Positions 15,240-22,618 of a stretch of 27,893 bases of DNA are shown one piece after another. This stretch comes from JADCCX01 sp031373545. GTDB lineage: Bacteria; Pseudomonadota; Alphaproteobacteria; Rhizobiales; Beijerinckiaceae. The position numbers were made by a program, and so were the translations under genes. Location: NCBI GenBank assembly GCA_031373545.1, contig JANMMT010000050.1, forward strand, positions 1 through 27,893. Direction: 5' to 3'. The notes beneath the pieces are model-generated. The model saw only the letters and a program-made list of their open reading frames with translations. It was not told where the DNA came from and did not search any database. Numbering within the stretch: the stretch's first letter is position 1; every line of letters begins with the position of its first letter.

Positions 15240-16591
15240 CAGATGACCTCGCTCTTGCGCTGCTTCTCAGCTTCATGAAACGCCAGAATGCGATCAATGA
15301 ACACCTCGCTTGCGCCCAGATAAGTCGTGGGATCAAACAGCGTTTCCAGATCGAGCATACCCGTCTCGGGTGATTCCCCAAGCACGTCCTTGAGGTGACG
15401 TTTCTCAGCCGTCGCTCGCTTGCAGGCCGCTTCCATCAATGCTTTGGCCCGCGATTTTCCCAAGACGGGAGCCAGCGCAAAGGTCACGCGCTCGGCCATG
15501 ATCAGGCCGTCGGTGAGTTCGAGGTTGGCGCGCATGCGCAGCGTGTCCACCTCCAGCCCCTCCAACAGCGTTTGCATATGCAGGCTGGCTGCGCCGGTCA
15601 GCAGCAGCAATGCGCGCATCGTGTCCCACTCCGCGTGCCAGCCTCCCACGCCGCGCTCATGCTCCTGCTGGCCTGCGGCAAGCATGGTCGCCACCAGCGC
15701 CGGCGTGCGCAGGGCGCAAGCGATGATGGCCGTGGTCTGCACCGGGTTGCGCTTGTGGGGGAGGGTGGAGGAACCGCCTTTGCCCGGCGCGGCAGGCTCG
15801 AACACTTCGGCCACTTCTGTCTGCATGAGGAGAGCGATATCGCGGGCAATCTTGCCGAGGTTGGAGCAGAGAATACCGAGGTTGGCGGCGAGTTGTTGTG
15901 ATGAAACCCGGTTGGTGTGCGCTGGAACCTGTTTTGAAGCGCAGATCATTTTCTCGCCAACATCGATCCCCGTGTCACCAAGCGACGCCAAAGTGCCCGC
16001 CGCACCGCCGATATGCATTTGGGAAGTGTGGCAGAAGGACAGAGCATGCTGCGCACCGATGATGGAGTTGAGCCAGTTGGCACTCTTCAAGCCAAACGTC
16101 GTGGGCAGAGCGTGCTGCAGTAACGTCCGGGCGATCATCAAGGTTGTGCGGTGGGCATGCGCATATTTTGCCAGACTTTCCGCAATGGTTTCAACGCGGC
16201 CAAGCACGATATCCCGCCCTTGTGCCCAGAGCGTCCAAAGCGCTGCATCGATCACATCCTGGCTGGTCGCACCGTAATGCACGAATTCAGCTGCCTCCGG
16301 ATCAATCTCCCGCACCTTTTGCGTCAGCAGAGCCACCAGCGGGATCGCCGGGTTGCCCGCCAGCGTGGTGCGCCGCCCGATCTCCACGAGATCGTAGAGC
16401 GAAGCATCACAGCACGACGAAATCACCTCTGCGGCAGCCTTAGGAATGACGCCCACCTGCGCTTCCGCCCGCGCCAGCGCGGCCTCGAAATCGAGCATGG
16501 CTTGCAGCCAACTCGCATCGGAAAGTATCTCGGCCATTTCGGCATCCGCAAAGAGCGCGCCGGTCAGGCCTGTGCCGCTGGAAAAGGTCAT
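15239..16591 (-). CDS. pcaB: 3-carboxy-cis,cis-muconate cycloisomerase
   Basis: This 450-residue fumarase/aspartase-superfamily enzyme is PcaB, which lactonises 3-carboxy-cis,cis-muconate to 4-carboxymuconolactone. The signature GKGGSSTLPHKRNP is at 270-283, HYGATSQDV at 105-113 and RTLLQHALPTTFG at 155-167. The ATG at 16591 is chosen because MTFSSGTGLTGALFAD fits the family N-terminus; the reading frame stays open for another 119 codons upstream, across the intergenic region and into coxS antisense, but this has no family resemblance. It opens the pcaB-pcaD-pcaC unit. The preceding pathway enzyme, protocatechuate 3,4-dioxygenase (PcaHG), and the usual regulator PcaQ are not in the window. 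Confidence 0.94.
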   Translation of the reverse strand: MTFSSGTGLTGALFADAEMAEILSDASWLQAMLDFEAALARAEAQVGVIPKAAAEVISSCCDASLYDLVEIGRRTTLAGNPAIPLVALLTQKVREIDPEAAEFVHYGATSQDVIDAALWTLWAQGRDIVLGRVETIAESLAKYAHAHRTTLMIARTLLQHALPTTFGLKSANWLNSIIGAQHALSFCHTSQMHIGGAAGTLASLGDTGIDVGEKMICASKQVPAHTNRVSSQQLAANLGILCSNLGKIARDIALLMQTEVAEVFEPAAPGKGGSSTLPHKRNPVQTTAIIACALRTPALVATMLAAGQQEHERGVGGWHAEWDTMRALLLLTGAASLHMQTLLEGLEVDTLRMRANLELTDGLIMAERVTFALAPVLGKSRAKALMEAACKRATAEKRHLKDVLGESPETGMLDLETLFDPTTYLGASEVFIDRILAFHEAEKQRKSEVI

Positions 16592-16884
16592 CGTCTGCGC
16601 CTGCGCCCGTTGAGTCTGGCACGTTCTAGCATGTTCACTGCATGGTGCGAGCGCGCCTCTGTCGTTCGAAAGTTGGTGCAAACACGCAAAAGCGACGCTG
16701 TCTCCGCGTCGTTTTTCCCCTTGACCCCCTTTGAATACAGTTTCACATTCTATTTTGACGATTTCCAATCTGGGAGAAAGGCAATCGTCCAAAGCAGACA
16801 GCCAAAAAAGCCGTAGCCGAAAAGCCGCACGTGATGCGCCGTTCGTGGGAGGGTGGCGCAAACCTGAAAATCGAGGGAGAGACC
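16592..16884. promoter_or_regulatory. Divergent control region between pcaB and coxS
   Basis: This 293-base region separates the pca unit (-) from the cox cluster (+). It holds an intrinsic terminator structure at 16688-16716 and a conspicuously A+T-rich stretch at about 16730-16770, the likely promoter area. TTGACC (16721) and TTGACG (16755) are possible -35 boxes on the plus strand, but neither has a good -10 partner. No regulator gene is adjacent. Confidence 0.5.
16688..16716 (+). terminator. Orphan intrinsic terminator in the pcaB-coxS gap
   Basis: Bases 16688-16698 pair with 16706-16716 to form an 11-bp stem (one G-T pair) around a 7-base loop, with a T-run in the 3' arm on the plus strand. 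The structure is textbook, but no plus-strand gene lies upstream of it. On the minus strand it has a shorter T-run and would lie in the pcaB leader. Confidence 0.7.
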
Positions 16885-17382
16885 ATGGCCACCGTATCCA
16901 TGACGGTGAACGGAGAAGCCGTGTCCGCTGTTGTGGATGCGCGCACACTGCTCGTTCATTACCTCAGAGACAACCTGCGCCTCACGGGCACCCATGTCGG
17001 CTGTGACACGTCGCAGTGCGGGGCCTGCGTGGTGCATGTGGATGGCAAGGCGGTGAAGGCCTGCACCATGCTGGCGCTCACGGCGGCGGGTTGTGAAGTG
17101 ACGACCATTGAAGGGCTGGAGCAAGGCGGGAAGCTGCACCCCATGCAGGAAGCCTTCCGCGAGCATCACGGGCTCCAGTGCGGCTACTGCACACCAGGCA
17201 TGATCATGGCGGCCATCGATATCGTGAACCGCAAGGGCACGCATCTGGATGAGCAGACGATACGCGAGGAGCTGGAAGGCAACATCTGCCGCTGCACGGG
17301 CTATCACAACATCGTCCGGGCTGTTGAAGCGGGTTCTGCAGCCATGGGCGGTTCTGTGCCAACGAAGATGGCGGCGGAGTAA
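16885..17382 (+). CDS. coxS: CO-dehydrogenase-type Mo hydroxylase, iron-sulfur subunit
   Basis: This 165-residue protein is the 2Fe-2S subunit of a xanthine-oxidase-family molybdenum hydroxylase. The N-terminal plant-ferredoxin-type cluster is bound by Cys40, Cys45, Cys48 and Cys60 (GCDTSQCGAC...C). The C-terminal helical cluster is bound by Cys99, Cys102, Cys135 and Cys137 (CGYC...CRC). It passes electrons from the Mo site of CoxL to FAD in CoxM. The ATG at 16885 has GAGGGAGA upstream. CoxS comes first in the order S-L-M, which is the arrangement usual for form II enzymes; form I operons are M-S-L. A palindrome-rich 155-base gap separates it from coxL. The name denotes family, not proven CO oxidation. 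Confidence 0.93.
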   Translation: MATVSMTVNGEAVSAVVDARTLLVHYLRDNLRLTGTHVGCDTSQCGACVVHVDGKAVKACTMLALTAAGCEVTTIEGLEQGGKLHPMQEAFREHHGLQCGYCTPGMIMAAIDIVNRKGTHLDEQTIREELEGNICRCTGYHNIVRAVEAGSAAMGGSVPTKMAAE

Positions 17383-17386
17383 GAAT

Positions 17387-17512
17387 TTCCTTCTCCTTCG
17401 GGAGAGGGTGCCAGCCGCAGTGGCAGAAGGATGTGAGTACATCACGACGACATGAGTTTTCTCCCTCACCCGGCCGGCACCCGCCGACCACCCACTCCCA
17501 ACAGGGGTGGGA
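17387..17512. repeat. Palindromic intergenic repeat between coxS and coxL
   Basis: The gap begins with a TCTCC-TTCG-GGAGA hairpin (about 17392-17405) and ends with CCCACTCCC (17491-17499) pairing with GGGGTGGG (17504-17511) around an AACA loop, with one bulged base. The sequence type (TTCTCC...GGGAGAGGGTGCC) resembles widely dispersed alphaproteobacterial intergenic repeats. It is unlike the repeat at 3097 and 10919. Confidence 0.65.
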
Positions 17513-17537
17513 TGTGGGCACACAGAGGACCACACCC

Positions 17538-19922
17538 ATGACAAATCCAGCGACCAGCATTCCAACCACCGGCATTGGCGCCCGCGTTCTGCGCAAGGAA
17601 GACCACCGTTACATCACGGGCGCAGGTCGCTACACCGATGACATCAACCGCCCGGGCCAGAGCTATGCGTTCTTCCTGCGCTCGCCCCATGCCCATGCAA
17701 ACATCCGCAGCATCGACACGTCAGCGGCGTGCATCAAGGGCGTGCTTGCCATCTACACGGGCGCGGACATTGCGGCAGACAAGCTCGGCGGGCTGATCTG
17801 CGGCTGGATGATCAACTCCAAGGATGGCACGCCCATGAAAGCCGGAGCCCATCCTGCCTTGGCGCAGGGCAAGGTGCGCTATGTCGGTGATCATGTGGCG
17901 GTGATCATCGCGGACACGCTGGCCACCGCACGCGATGCAGCCGAGAAAATCGTTGTGGATTACGAGGTGCTCCCTGCCGTGGTGGATCTCGCGACCTCCA
18001 CCGACACGGGCGCGGCGGTCATCCACGATGTCTCTGAGAACAATGTCGTCTATGATTGGCATCTGGGCGACAAGGGCGCGGTGGAAGCCGCGTTCAAGCG
18101 CGCGGCACACATCACCAAGATTGACCTGGCCAACAACCGCCTCGTGCCCAACGCCATGGAGCCGCGCGCGGCGATTGGCGACTATGATCGCGGCGAGGGG
18201 GCCTTCACGCTCTACACCACGAGCCAGAACCCCCATGTGGCGCGGCTCATTCTCTCGGCCTTCATCGGCATTGCACCCGAGAACAAGCTGCGCGTCGTCG
18301 CGCCCGACGTGGGTGGCGGGTTCGGCTCGAAAATCTTCGTCTATGCCGAGGAGACCATCTGCGTCTGGGCCGCCAAGAAAGTGGGCCGCCCGGTGAAATG
18401 GGTGGCCGACCGCACGGAGGAGTTTCTGTGCGTGGCCCATGGCCGTGATCACCTGACCCATGCGGAAATGGCGATGAATTCGGATGGTAAAATCCTGGCG
18501 ATGCGGGTGAAAACGCGCGCCAATCTGGGCGCCTATCTCTCCACCTTCTCCAGCGCGGTGCCGACCTATCTCTACGCGCCTCTGCTCTCGGGCCAATACG
18601 ATATCCCGGCGATCTACGCCGAGGTGGAAGCGGTCTACACCAACACCTCGCCGGTGGATGCCTACCGCGGCGCGGGCAGGCCCGAGGCCACCTTTGTCGT
18701 CGAGCGCATCGTGGAGGTGGCGGCGCGCCAGCTCGGCCAGGATCCAGCCAAGTTCCGCATGAAGAACTTCATCAACAAGTGGCCGCACCAGACCCCCGTG
18801 ATCATGATGTATGATGCAGGCGATTATATCGGCTCCATGAAGCGGGCGCAGGAACTGGCGGATGTCAAAGGCTTCGGCAAACGCAAGCGCGAGAGTGCAA
18901 AAGCGGGCAAACTGCGCGGGCTGGGGTATTCCGCCTATATCGAGGCTTGCGGAATCGCGCCGTCTGCCGCCGTCGGTTCGCTGGGCGCGGGCGTGGGCCT
19001 GTGGGAATCGGCTGAAGTGCGCGTCAATCCCGTGGGAACAGTGGAGGTGCTGACCGGCTCCCACAGCCACGGGCAGGGCCATGAAACGACCTTCGCGCAG
19101 CTTGTCTCAGGGCGGCTCGGCATCCCCATCGAGCAGGTGTCCATCGTGCACGGCGACACCGACAAGGTGCAGATGGGCATGGGCACCTATGGCTCGCGCT
19201 CGGGCGCGGTCGGCATGTCGGCCATCGTCAAGGCGCTCGACAAGGTCGAGGCCAAGGCCCGCAAGGTCGCTGCGCTCTGCATGGAGGCGGCGGAGGGCGA
19301 CATCGACTTCAAGGACGGCAAGTTCACGGTCAAGGGCACGGATAAATCCATGGCCTTCGGCGAGGTCGCGTTGCAGGCCTATGTCGCGCACAAGTTCACG
19401 GGCGAACAACTGGAGCCGGGCCTCAAGGAAGGCGCGTTCTACGACCCCACCAACTTCACCTTCCCGGCAGGCGTACACATCTGCGAGGTGGAGATCGATC
19501 CCGAAACCGGCGTCACGCGCGTGGACCGCTGGGCGGCGGTGGATGATTTCGGCACCATCATCAACCCCATGATCGTGGAGGGGCAGGTGCATGGCGGCGT
19601 GGCGCAGGGCATCGGCCAGGCGCTGCTGGAAGGCACAGTCTACGACGAGAACGGCCAGCTGCTGACCGCCTCGTTCATGGATTACACCATGCCGCGCGCC
19701 GCAGATGTGCCCTCGTTCAGCCTCGGCTTCAACACGACGCCGGCACCCTCCAACCCGCTCGGCATCAAGGGCTGCGGCGAGGCAGGGGCCATCGCGGCCC
19801 CGGCGGCGGTCATCAACGCCATCACCGATGCGCTGGGCCATGAAGAGATCGCCATGCCTGCGACCCCCAATGCGGTGTGGGTGGCGGTTCAGAAGATGAT
19901 GACCAAGATGGCGGCGGAGTAG
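17538..19922 (+). CDS. coxL: CO-dehydrogenase-type Mo hydroxylase, large (molybdenum) subunit, form II
   Basis: This 794-residue catalytic subunit of the xanthine oxidase family binds molybdopterin-cytosine dinucleotide. DVGGGFGSK is at 257-265, the active-site loop AYRGAGR at 375-381, GQGHETT at 512-518 and GCGEAGAIAAP at 745-755 with the catalytic Glu748. Form I CO dehydrogenases have AYXCSFR, whose Cys carries copper; AYRGAGR marks form II, which lacks that Cys. Form II enzymes have been linked to CO oxidation in some bacteria but may act on other substrates. The ATG at 17538 is preceded by GAGG and starts the family block GARVLRKEDHRYITGAGRY; a longer reading to 17433 crosses the repeat. 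The coxM gene follows after nine bases. Confidence 0.95.
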   Translation: MTNPATSIPTTGIGARVLRKEDHRYITGAGRYTDDINRPGQSYAFFLRSPHAHANIRSIDTSAACIKGVLAIYTGADIAADKLGGLICGWMINSKDGTPMKAGAHPALAQGKVRYVGDHVAVIIADTLATARDAAEKIVVDYEVLPAVVDLATSTDTGAAVIHDVSENNVVYDWHLGDKGAVEAAFKRAAHITKIDLANNRLVPNAMEPRAAIGDYDRGEGAFTLYTTSQNPHVARLILSAFIGIAPENKLRVVAPDVGGGFGSKIFVYAEETICVWAAKKVGRPVKWVADRTEEFLCVAHGRDHLTHAEMAMNSDGKILAMRVKTRANLGAYLSTFSSAVPTYLYAPLLSGQYDIPAIYAEVEAVYTNTSPVDAYRGAGRPEATFVVERIVEVAARQLGQDPAKFRMKNFINKWPHQTPVIMMYDAGDYIGSMKRAQELADVKGFGKRKRESAKAGKLRGLGYSAYIEACGIAPSAAVGSLGAGVGLWESAEVRVNPVGTVEVLTGSHSHGQGHETTFAQLVSGRLGIPIEQVSIVHGDTDKVQMGMGTYGSRSGAVGMSAIVKALDKVEAKARKVAALCMEAAEGDIDFKDGKFTVKGTDKSMAFGEVALQAYVAHKFTGEQLEPGLKEGAFYDPTNFTFPAGVHICEVEIDPETGVTRVDRWAAVDDFGTIINPMIVEGQVHGGVAQGIGQALLEGTVYDENGQLLTASFMDYTMPRAADVPSFSLGFNTTPAPSNPLGIKGCGEAGAIAAPAAVINAITDALGHEEIAMPATPNAVWVAVQKMMTKMAAE

Positions 19923-19931
19923 GAGAGACCC

Positions 19932-20735
19932 ATGTACCCATTCACCTATCACCGAGCCACTTCGGCCCGTCAGGCGGCCACGCTGCTGGGCAAGGCGGAG
20001 GATGCCAAGCTGCTGGCGGGCGGGCAGACGCTGCTCCCCACCATGAAGCAGCGACTCGCCAGCCCGGCGAACCTGATTGATCTATGCGGCGTGGCCGAAT
20101 TGCGCGGCATCGAGCTCAAGGGCAAGACCCTTGTGATCGGGGCCATGACCACCCATGCGGAGGTGGCCGCGAGTCCCCTCGTGGCGGAAAAACTGCCGGG
20201 GCTGGCGGCGCTCGCCGGGTGCATCGGCGATCCACATGTGCGCCACAAGGGTACCATCGGCGGTTCGGTCGCCAACAACGATCCGGCGGCGGATTATCCC
20301 GCAGCCCTGCTCGCGCTCGGGGCAACCATTGTCACCACCAAGCGCAAGATTGCGGCGGATGAATTCTTTCAAGGCATGTTTGCCACGTCGCTTGAAGAGG
20401 GCGAAGTCGTGACAAAAATCATCCTCCCGCTGGCAGCGCGGTTCGCCTATGCCAAGTTTCGCAATCCCGCGTCACGCTATGCGCTCGTGGGTGTGGCGGT
20501 GGCCAAGAAGGGTTCTGGCGTGCGCGTCACCGTCACCGGCGCAGGCGAAAACGGCGTCTTCCGCTGGGCAGCGGCCGAGGCGGCGTTGGGTGCCAGATTC
20601 CATGGCCGCGCGCTCGATGGCCTTGCAGTCGCGGCCAAGGGGCTCAACAGCGACATTCACGCTTCAGCCGATTACCGGGCGCATCTCATCGGCGTCATGG
20701 CCAAGCGCGCAGTTGGCGCGGCGCTGGGCAAGTAG
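19932..20735 (+). CDS. coxM: CO-dehydrogenase-type Mo hydroxylase, FAD subunit
   Basis: This 267-residue flavoprotein belongs to the CoxM/xanthine dehydrogenase FAD-binding family. The FAD motifs AGGQT (29-33) and TIGGS with NNDPAADYP (108-123) are intact. It oxidises CoxS and hands electrons on to the quinone pool or another acceptor. It is slightly shorter than the form I CoxM of Oligotropha (about 288), through a shorter C-terminal domain. The gene completes the S-L-M set, with AGGAGAG before its ATG. Its stop is six bases from the stop of the convergent SnoaL-like gene. Confidence 0.93.
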   Translation: MYPFTYHRATSARQAATLLGKAEDAKLLAGGQTLLPTMKQRLASPANLIDLCGVAELRGIELKGKTLVIGAMTTHAEVAASPLVAEKLPGLAALAGCIGDPHVRHKGTIGGSVANNDPAADYPAALLALGATIVTTKRKIAADEFFQGMFATSLEEGEVVTKIILPLAARFAYAKFRNPASRYALVGVAVAKKGSGVRVTVTGAGENGVFRWAAAEAALGARFHGRALDGLAVAAKGLNSDIHASADYRAHLIGVMAKRAVGAALGK

Positions 20736-20741
20736 AGTGCT

Positions 20742-21092
20742 TCAATACATGAAGCGCTCTTCCACCACTTGGCCATCCTTGACGGTGTAGAGCCCGACCT
20801 CTTTCATGGCCACGCGCTTGCCGGTCTGGTTGTCGGTGATATCCATGTCGAAGACGAGCGTGAACTGGTCGCCGTTCACGTATGGGCCTTCGGTGTGAAA
20901 GCTGTGGACGGTGTTGTTGGCATACCACCAGTCACTCTTGGCCTTGAGTGCAGCGGTGCCTTCGACACGTGCCATGGGACCATCCATGGCCTCGATGCTG
21001 ACGATGTCGGGAGCGTTGAAAGCGACTGCTCCATCGATGTTGCCAGCTTTGATCAGGTCGGAGAAGGCCTTGGCGATTTCGGCAGTGGTCAT
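20742..21092 (-). CDS. SnoaL/NTF2-like protein
   Basis: This 116-residue protein has the size and pattern of the NTF2-like cone-fold superfamily: an N-terminal helix (MTTAEIAKAFSDLIKAGN), then IDGAVAFNAPDIVSIEAMDG, and a C-terminal sheet FTLVFDMDITD...VGLYTVKDGQVVEERFMY. Members are small ligand-binding proteins, isomerases or accessory proteins, so function cannot be fixed. The ATG at 21092 has AAGGAG with an eight-base spacer; readings extending to 21863 cross the coxD gene antisense and are rejected. It is the only minus-strand gene within the cox cluster, between coxM and coxD, and it shares the 120-base control region with coxD. Confidence 0.75.
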   Translation of the reverse strand: MTTAEIAKAFSDLIKAGNIDGAVAFNAPDIVSIEAMDGPMARVEGTAALKAKSDWWYANNTVHSFHTEGPYVNGDQFTLVFDMDITDNQTGKRVAMKEVGLYTVKDGQVVEERFMY

Positions 21093-21212
21093 CGGGGGCT
21101 CCTTTATTGAGGCGGCAGCATTGCCCGTGCGCAACGGCTCGTCAATCCTGCACGCGGCAGTGACATATTTCCTGCTGTACTCTCTTTTGATGCAGGCTAG
21201 TTTGTCAGGAGC

Positions 21213-22133
21213 ATGACACCCATTCCCCATTCCATCGACGCCACGGCAACGCTGCTTGCCTCCGCTGATTATGTGGCTGACAGGGCGCTTTCCACCGTGC
21301 TGTTTCTGGCGCTGCGCATGGGCCGCCCGCTGTTTCTGGAGGGGGAAGCCGGTGTTGGGAAAACAGAAGTTGCCAAGGTGCTGGCTTCTGCGCTGGGGCG
21401 CCCCCTCATACGCCTGCAATGCTATGAAGGGCTGGATGTGTCCTCCGCCGTCTACGAGTGGAATTATGCCGGGCAGATGATGGCGATCAGGCTGGCGGAA
21501 GCCGCGGGCAGCACGGACCGCGCGGCGTTGCAGGCCGATGTCTTCTCCGAGCGTCACCTCATCAAGCGCCCTCTGTTGCAGGCGTTGGCGGATGATGGCA
21601 CGGGTCCGCCTGTGTTGCTCATCGACGAGTTGGATCGCACCGATGCGGCGTTCGAGGCCTTTTTGCTGGAGGTGCTTTCCGATTTTCAGGTGACCGTGCC
21701 TGAGTTGGGGACGATCCGCGCCAAAGCCCCGCCCATCGTCCTCATCACCTCCAACCGCACGCGTGAAATCCATGATGCGCTGAAGCGGCGCTGTCTCTAC
21801 CACTGGGTGGATTACCCCGATGCGGCACGCGAGCTGGCGATCCTGAAAGCCAAAGCCCCCCATGCGCCCGCAAAGTTGACGCGGCAGATCGTGGCCTTCG
21901 TGCAGCGGCTGAGGTGCGAAGATCTGTTCAAGGCACCGGGCGTCGCCGAGGCGCTGGATTGGGCCAGCGCGTTGGTGGAGCTGGATGCCGTCGCGCTCGA
22001 TCCCGCCCTTGTGGGCGACACGCTGGGTGTGCTGCTGAAATACCAGGATGACATCGCCCGCATGCAGGGCTCGCGCATGAAGGCGATCCTCGATGAGGTG
22101 AAGGCGGAGATTCAGGCGGAGAAAAAGGCGTGA
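21213..22133 (+). CDS. coxD: MoxR-type AAA+ ATPase CoxD
   Basis: This 306-residue protein is an AAA+ ATPase of the MoxR/CoxD group. Walker A GEAGVGKT is at 44-51, Walker B VLLIDELD at 134-141, sensor-1 ITSNR at 178-182 and an arginine-finger region KRRC at 191-194. In Oligotropha, CoxD is a chaperone-like ATPase needed to assemble the sulfur and copper of the CO dehydrogenase active site. It works with the VWA protein CoxE. The ATG at 21213 gives the usual family N-terminus (IDATATLLASADYVADRALSTV), but the AGGAG site is only one base from it, so initiation may be weak or unusual. Its stop overlaps the next start as GTGA. Confidence 0.94.
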   Translation: MTPIPHSIDATATLLASADYVADRALSTVLFLALRMGRPLFLEGEAGVGKTEVAKVLASALGRPLIRLQCYEGLDVSSAVYEWNYAGQMMAIRLAEAAGSTDRAALQADVFSERHLIKRPLLQALADDGTGPPVLLIDELDRTDAAFEAFLLEVLSDFQVTVPELGTIRAKAPPIVLITSNRTREIHDALKRRCLYHWVDYPDAARELAILKAKAPHAPAKLTRQIVAFVQRLRCEDLFKAPGVAEALDWASALVELDAVALDPALVGDTLGVLLKYQDDIARMQGSRMKAILDEVKAEIQAEKKA

Positions 22134-22618
22134 CAGCGCGCTCTTGCGGCTCCTGCACCCTCTGTTGCAAGTTGTTCCCCGTGCCCGAGCTTTCCAAGCC
22201 AGCGGGCAAATGGTGCCAACATATTGCGCAGGGGCGCGGCTGCGGCATGCACGAGGCGCGCCCGCAGGTGTGCCGCTCTTTCTGGTGCCAATGGATCGAG
22301 AACACGGATCTCGGGCCGGAATGGAAGCCGGAAATCGCCAAATTCGTGCTCTCGATCTATCCCGGCACCAACAGCCTGGCGGTCACGGTGGACCCTGGCG
22401 TGCCCGGCAGCTGGCGGCGGGAGCCCTATCTCGTCGGCTTGCGCCGCTTTGCAGAGGCCGCATTGGCGCAAGGCGATCAGGTGATCGTGTTTCTGGGTGA
22501 TCGCGGCACGGCTGTGCTGCCGGATGGGGAAGTGGAGCTGGGTCGCATTCGGCCCGGTGACCGCATCGTCACGTTGCGACGCGGTGCGGCATATCGGGTC
22601 GAGGTGCAGCGATCATGA
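22130..22618 (+). CDS. YkgJ-family cysteine-cluster protein
   Basis: This 162-residue protein has the CxxCxxCC signature of the YkgJ family. Cysteines stand at 6, 9, 12, 13, 29, 38, 48 and 53, all in the first third, so eight potential metal ligands are present. The rest is a small folded domain (about 65-160) without recognised motifs. The family is thought to bind zinc or an iron-sulfur cluster; its role is not established. The GTG at 22130 overlaps the coxD stop (GTGA), and its own stop overlaps the coxE ATG (ATGA). It is therefore translated tightly with coxD and coxE, and a role in metal or sulfur handling during Mo hydroxylase maturation is a fair inference. It is not one of the classical cox genes. 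Confidence 0.85.
   Translation: MTARSCGSCTLCCKLFPVPELSKPAGKWCQHIAQGRGCGMHEARPQVCRSFWCQWIENTDLGPEWKPEIAKFVLSIYPGTNSLAVTVDPGVPGSWRREPYLVGLRRFAEAALAQGDQVIVFLGDRGTAVLPDGEVELGRIRPGDRIVTLRRGAAYRVEVQRS

Noticed and set aside
16617..16630. Sigma-54-like site TGGCACG...GC upstream of coxS
   Set aside because: The GG and GC elements are nine bases apart instead of the required ten, and the -12 element lacks its usual TT.
16592..16948. Extension of pcaB to a start at 16948
   Set aside because: The added residues cross the intergenic terminator and the antisense of coxS and do not resemble any PcaB N-terminus.
17721..19082. A 453-codon open frame on the minus strand opposite coxL
   Set aside because: It lies wholly inside coxL, its translation is rich in His, Arg and Gly with no family resemblance, and long antisense frames are expected in G+C-rich coding DNA.
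21189..21215. Eight-codon reading frame (MQASLSGA) ending in ATGA over the coxD start
   Set aside because: It could be a leader peptide, but it has no visible ribosome-binding site and such short frames are frequent by chance.
20742..21863. Extension of the SnoaL-like gene upstream to 21863
   Set aside because: The added 257 residues run antisense through coxD, while the ATG at 21092 has AAGGAG at ideal spacing and matches the fold's usual length.
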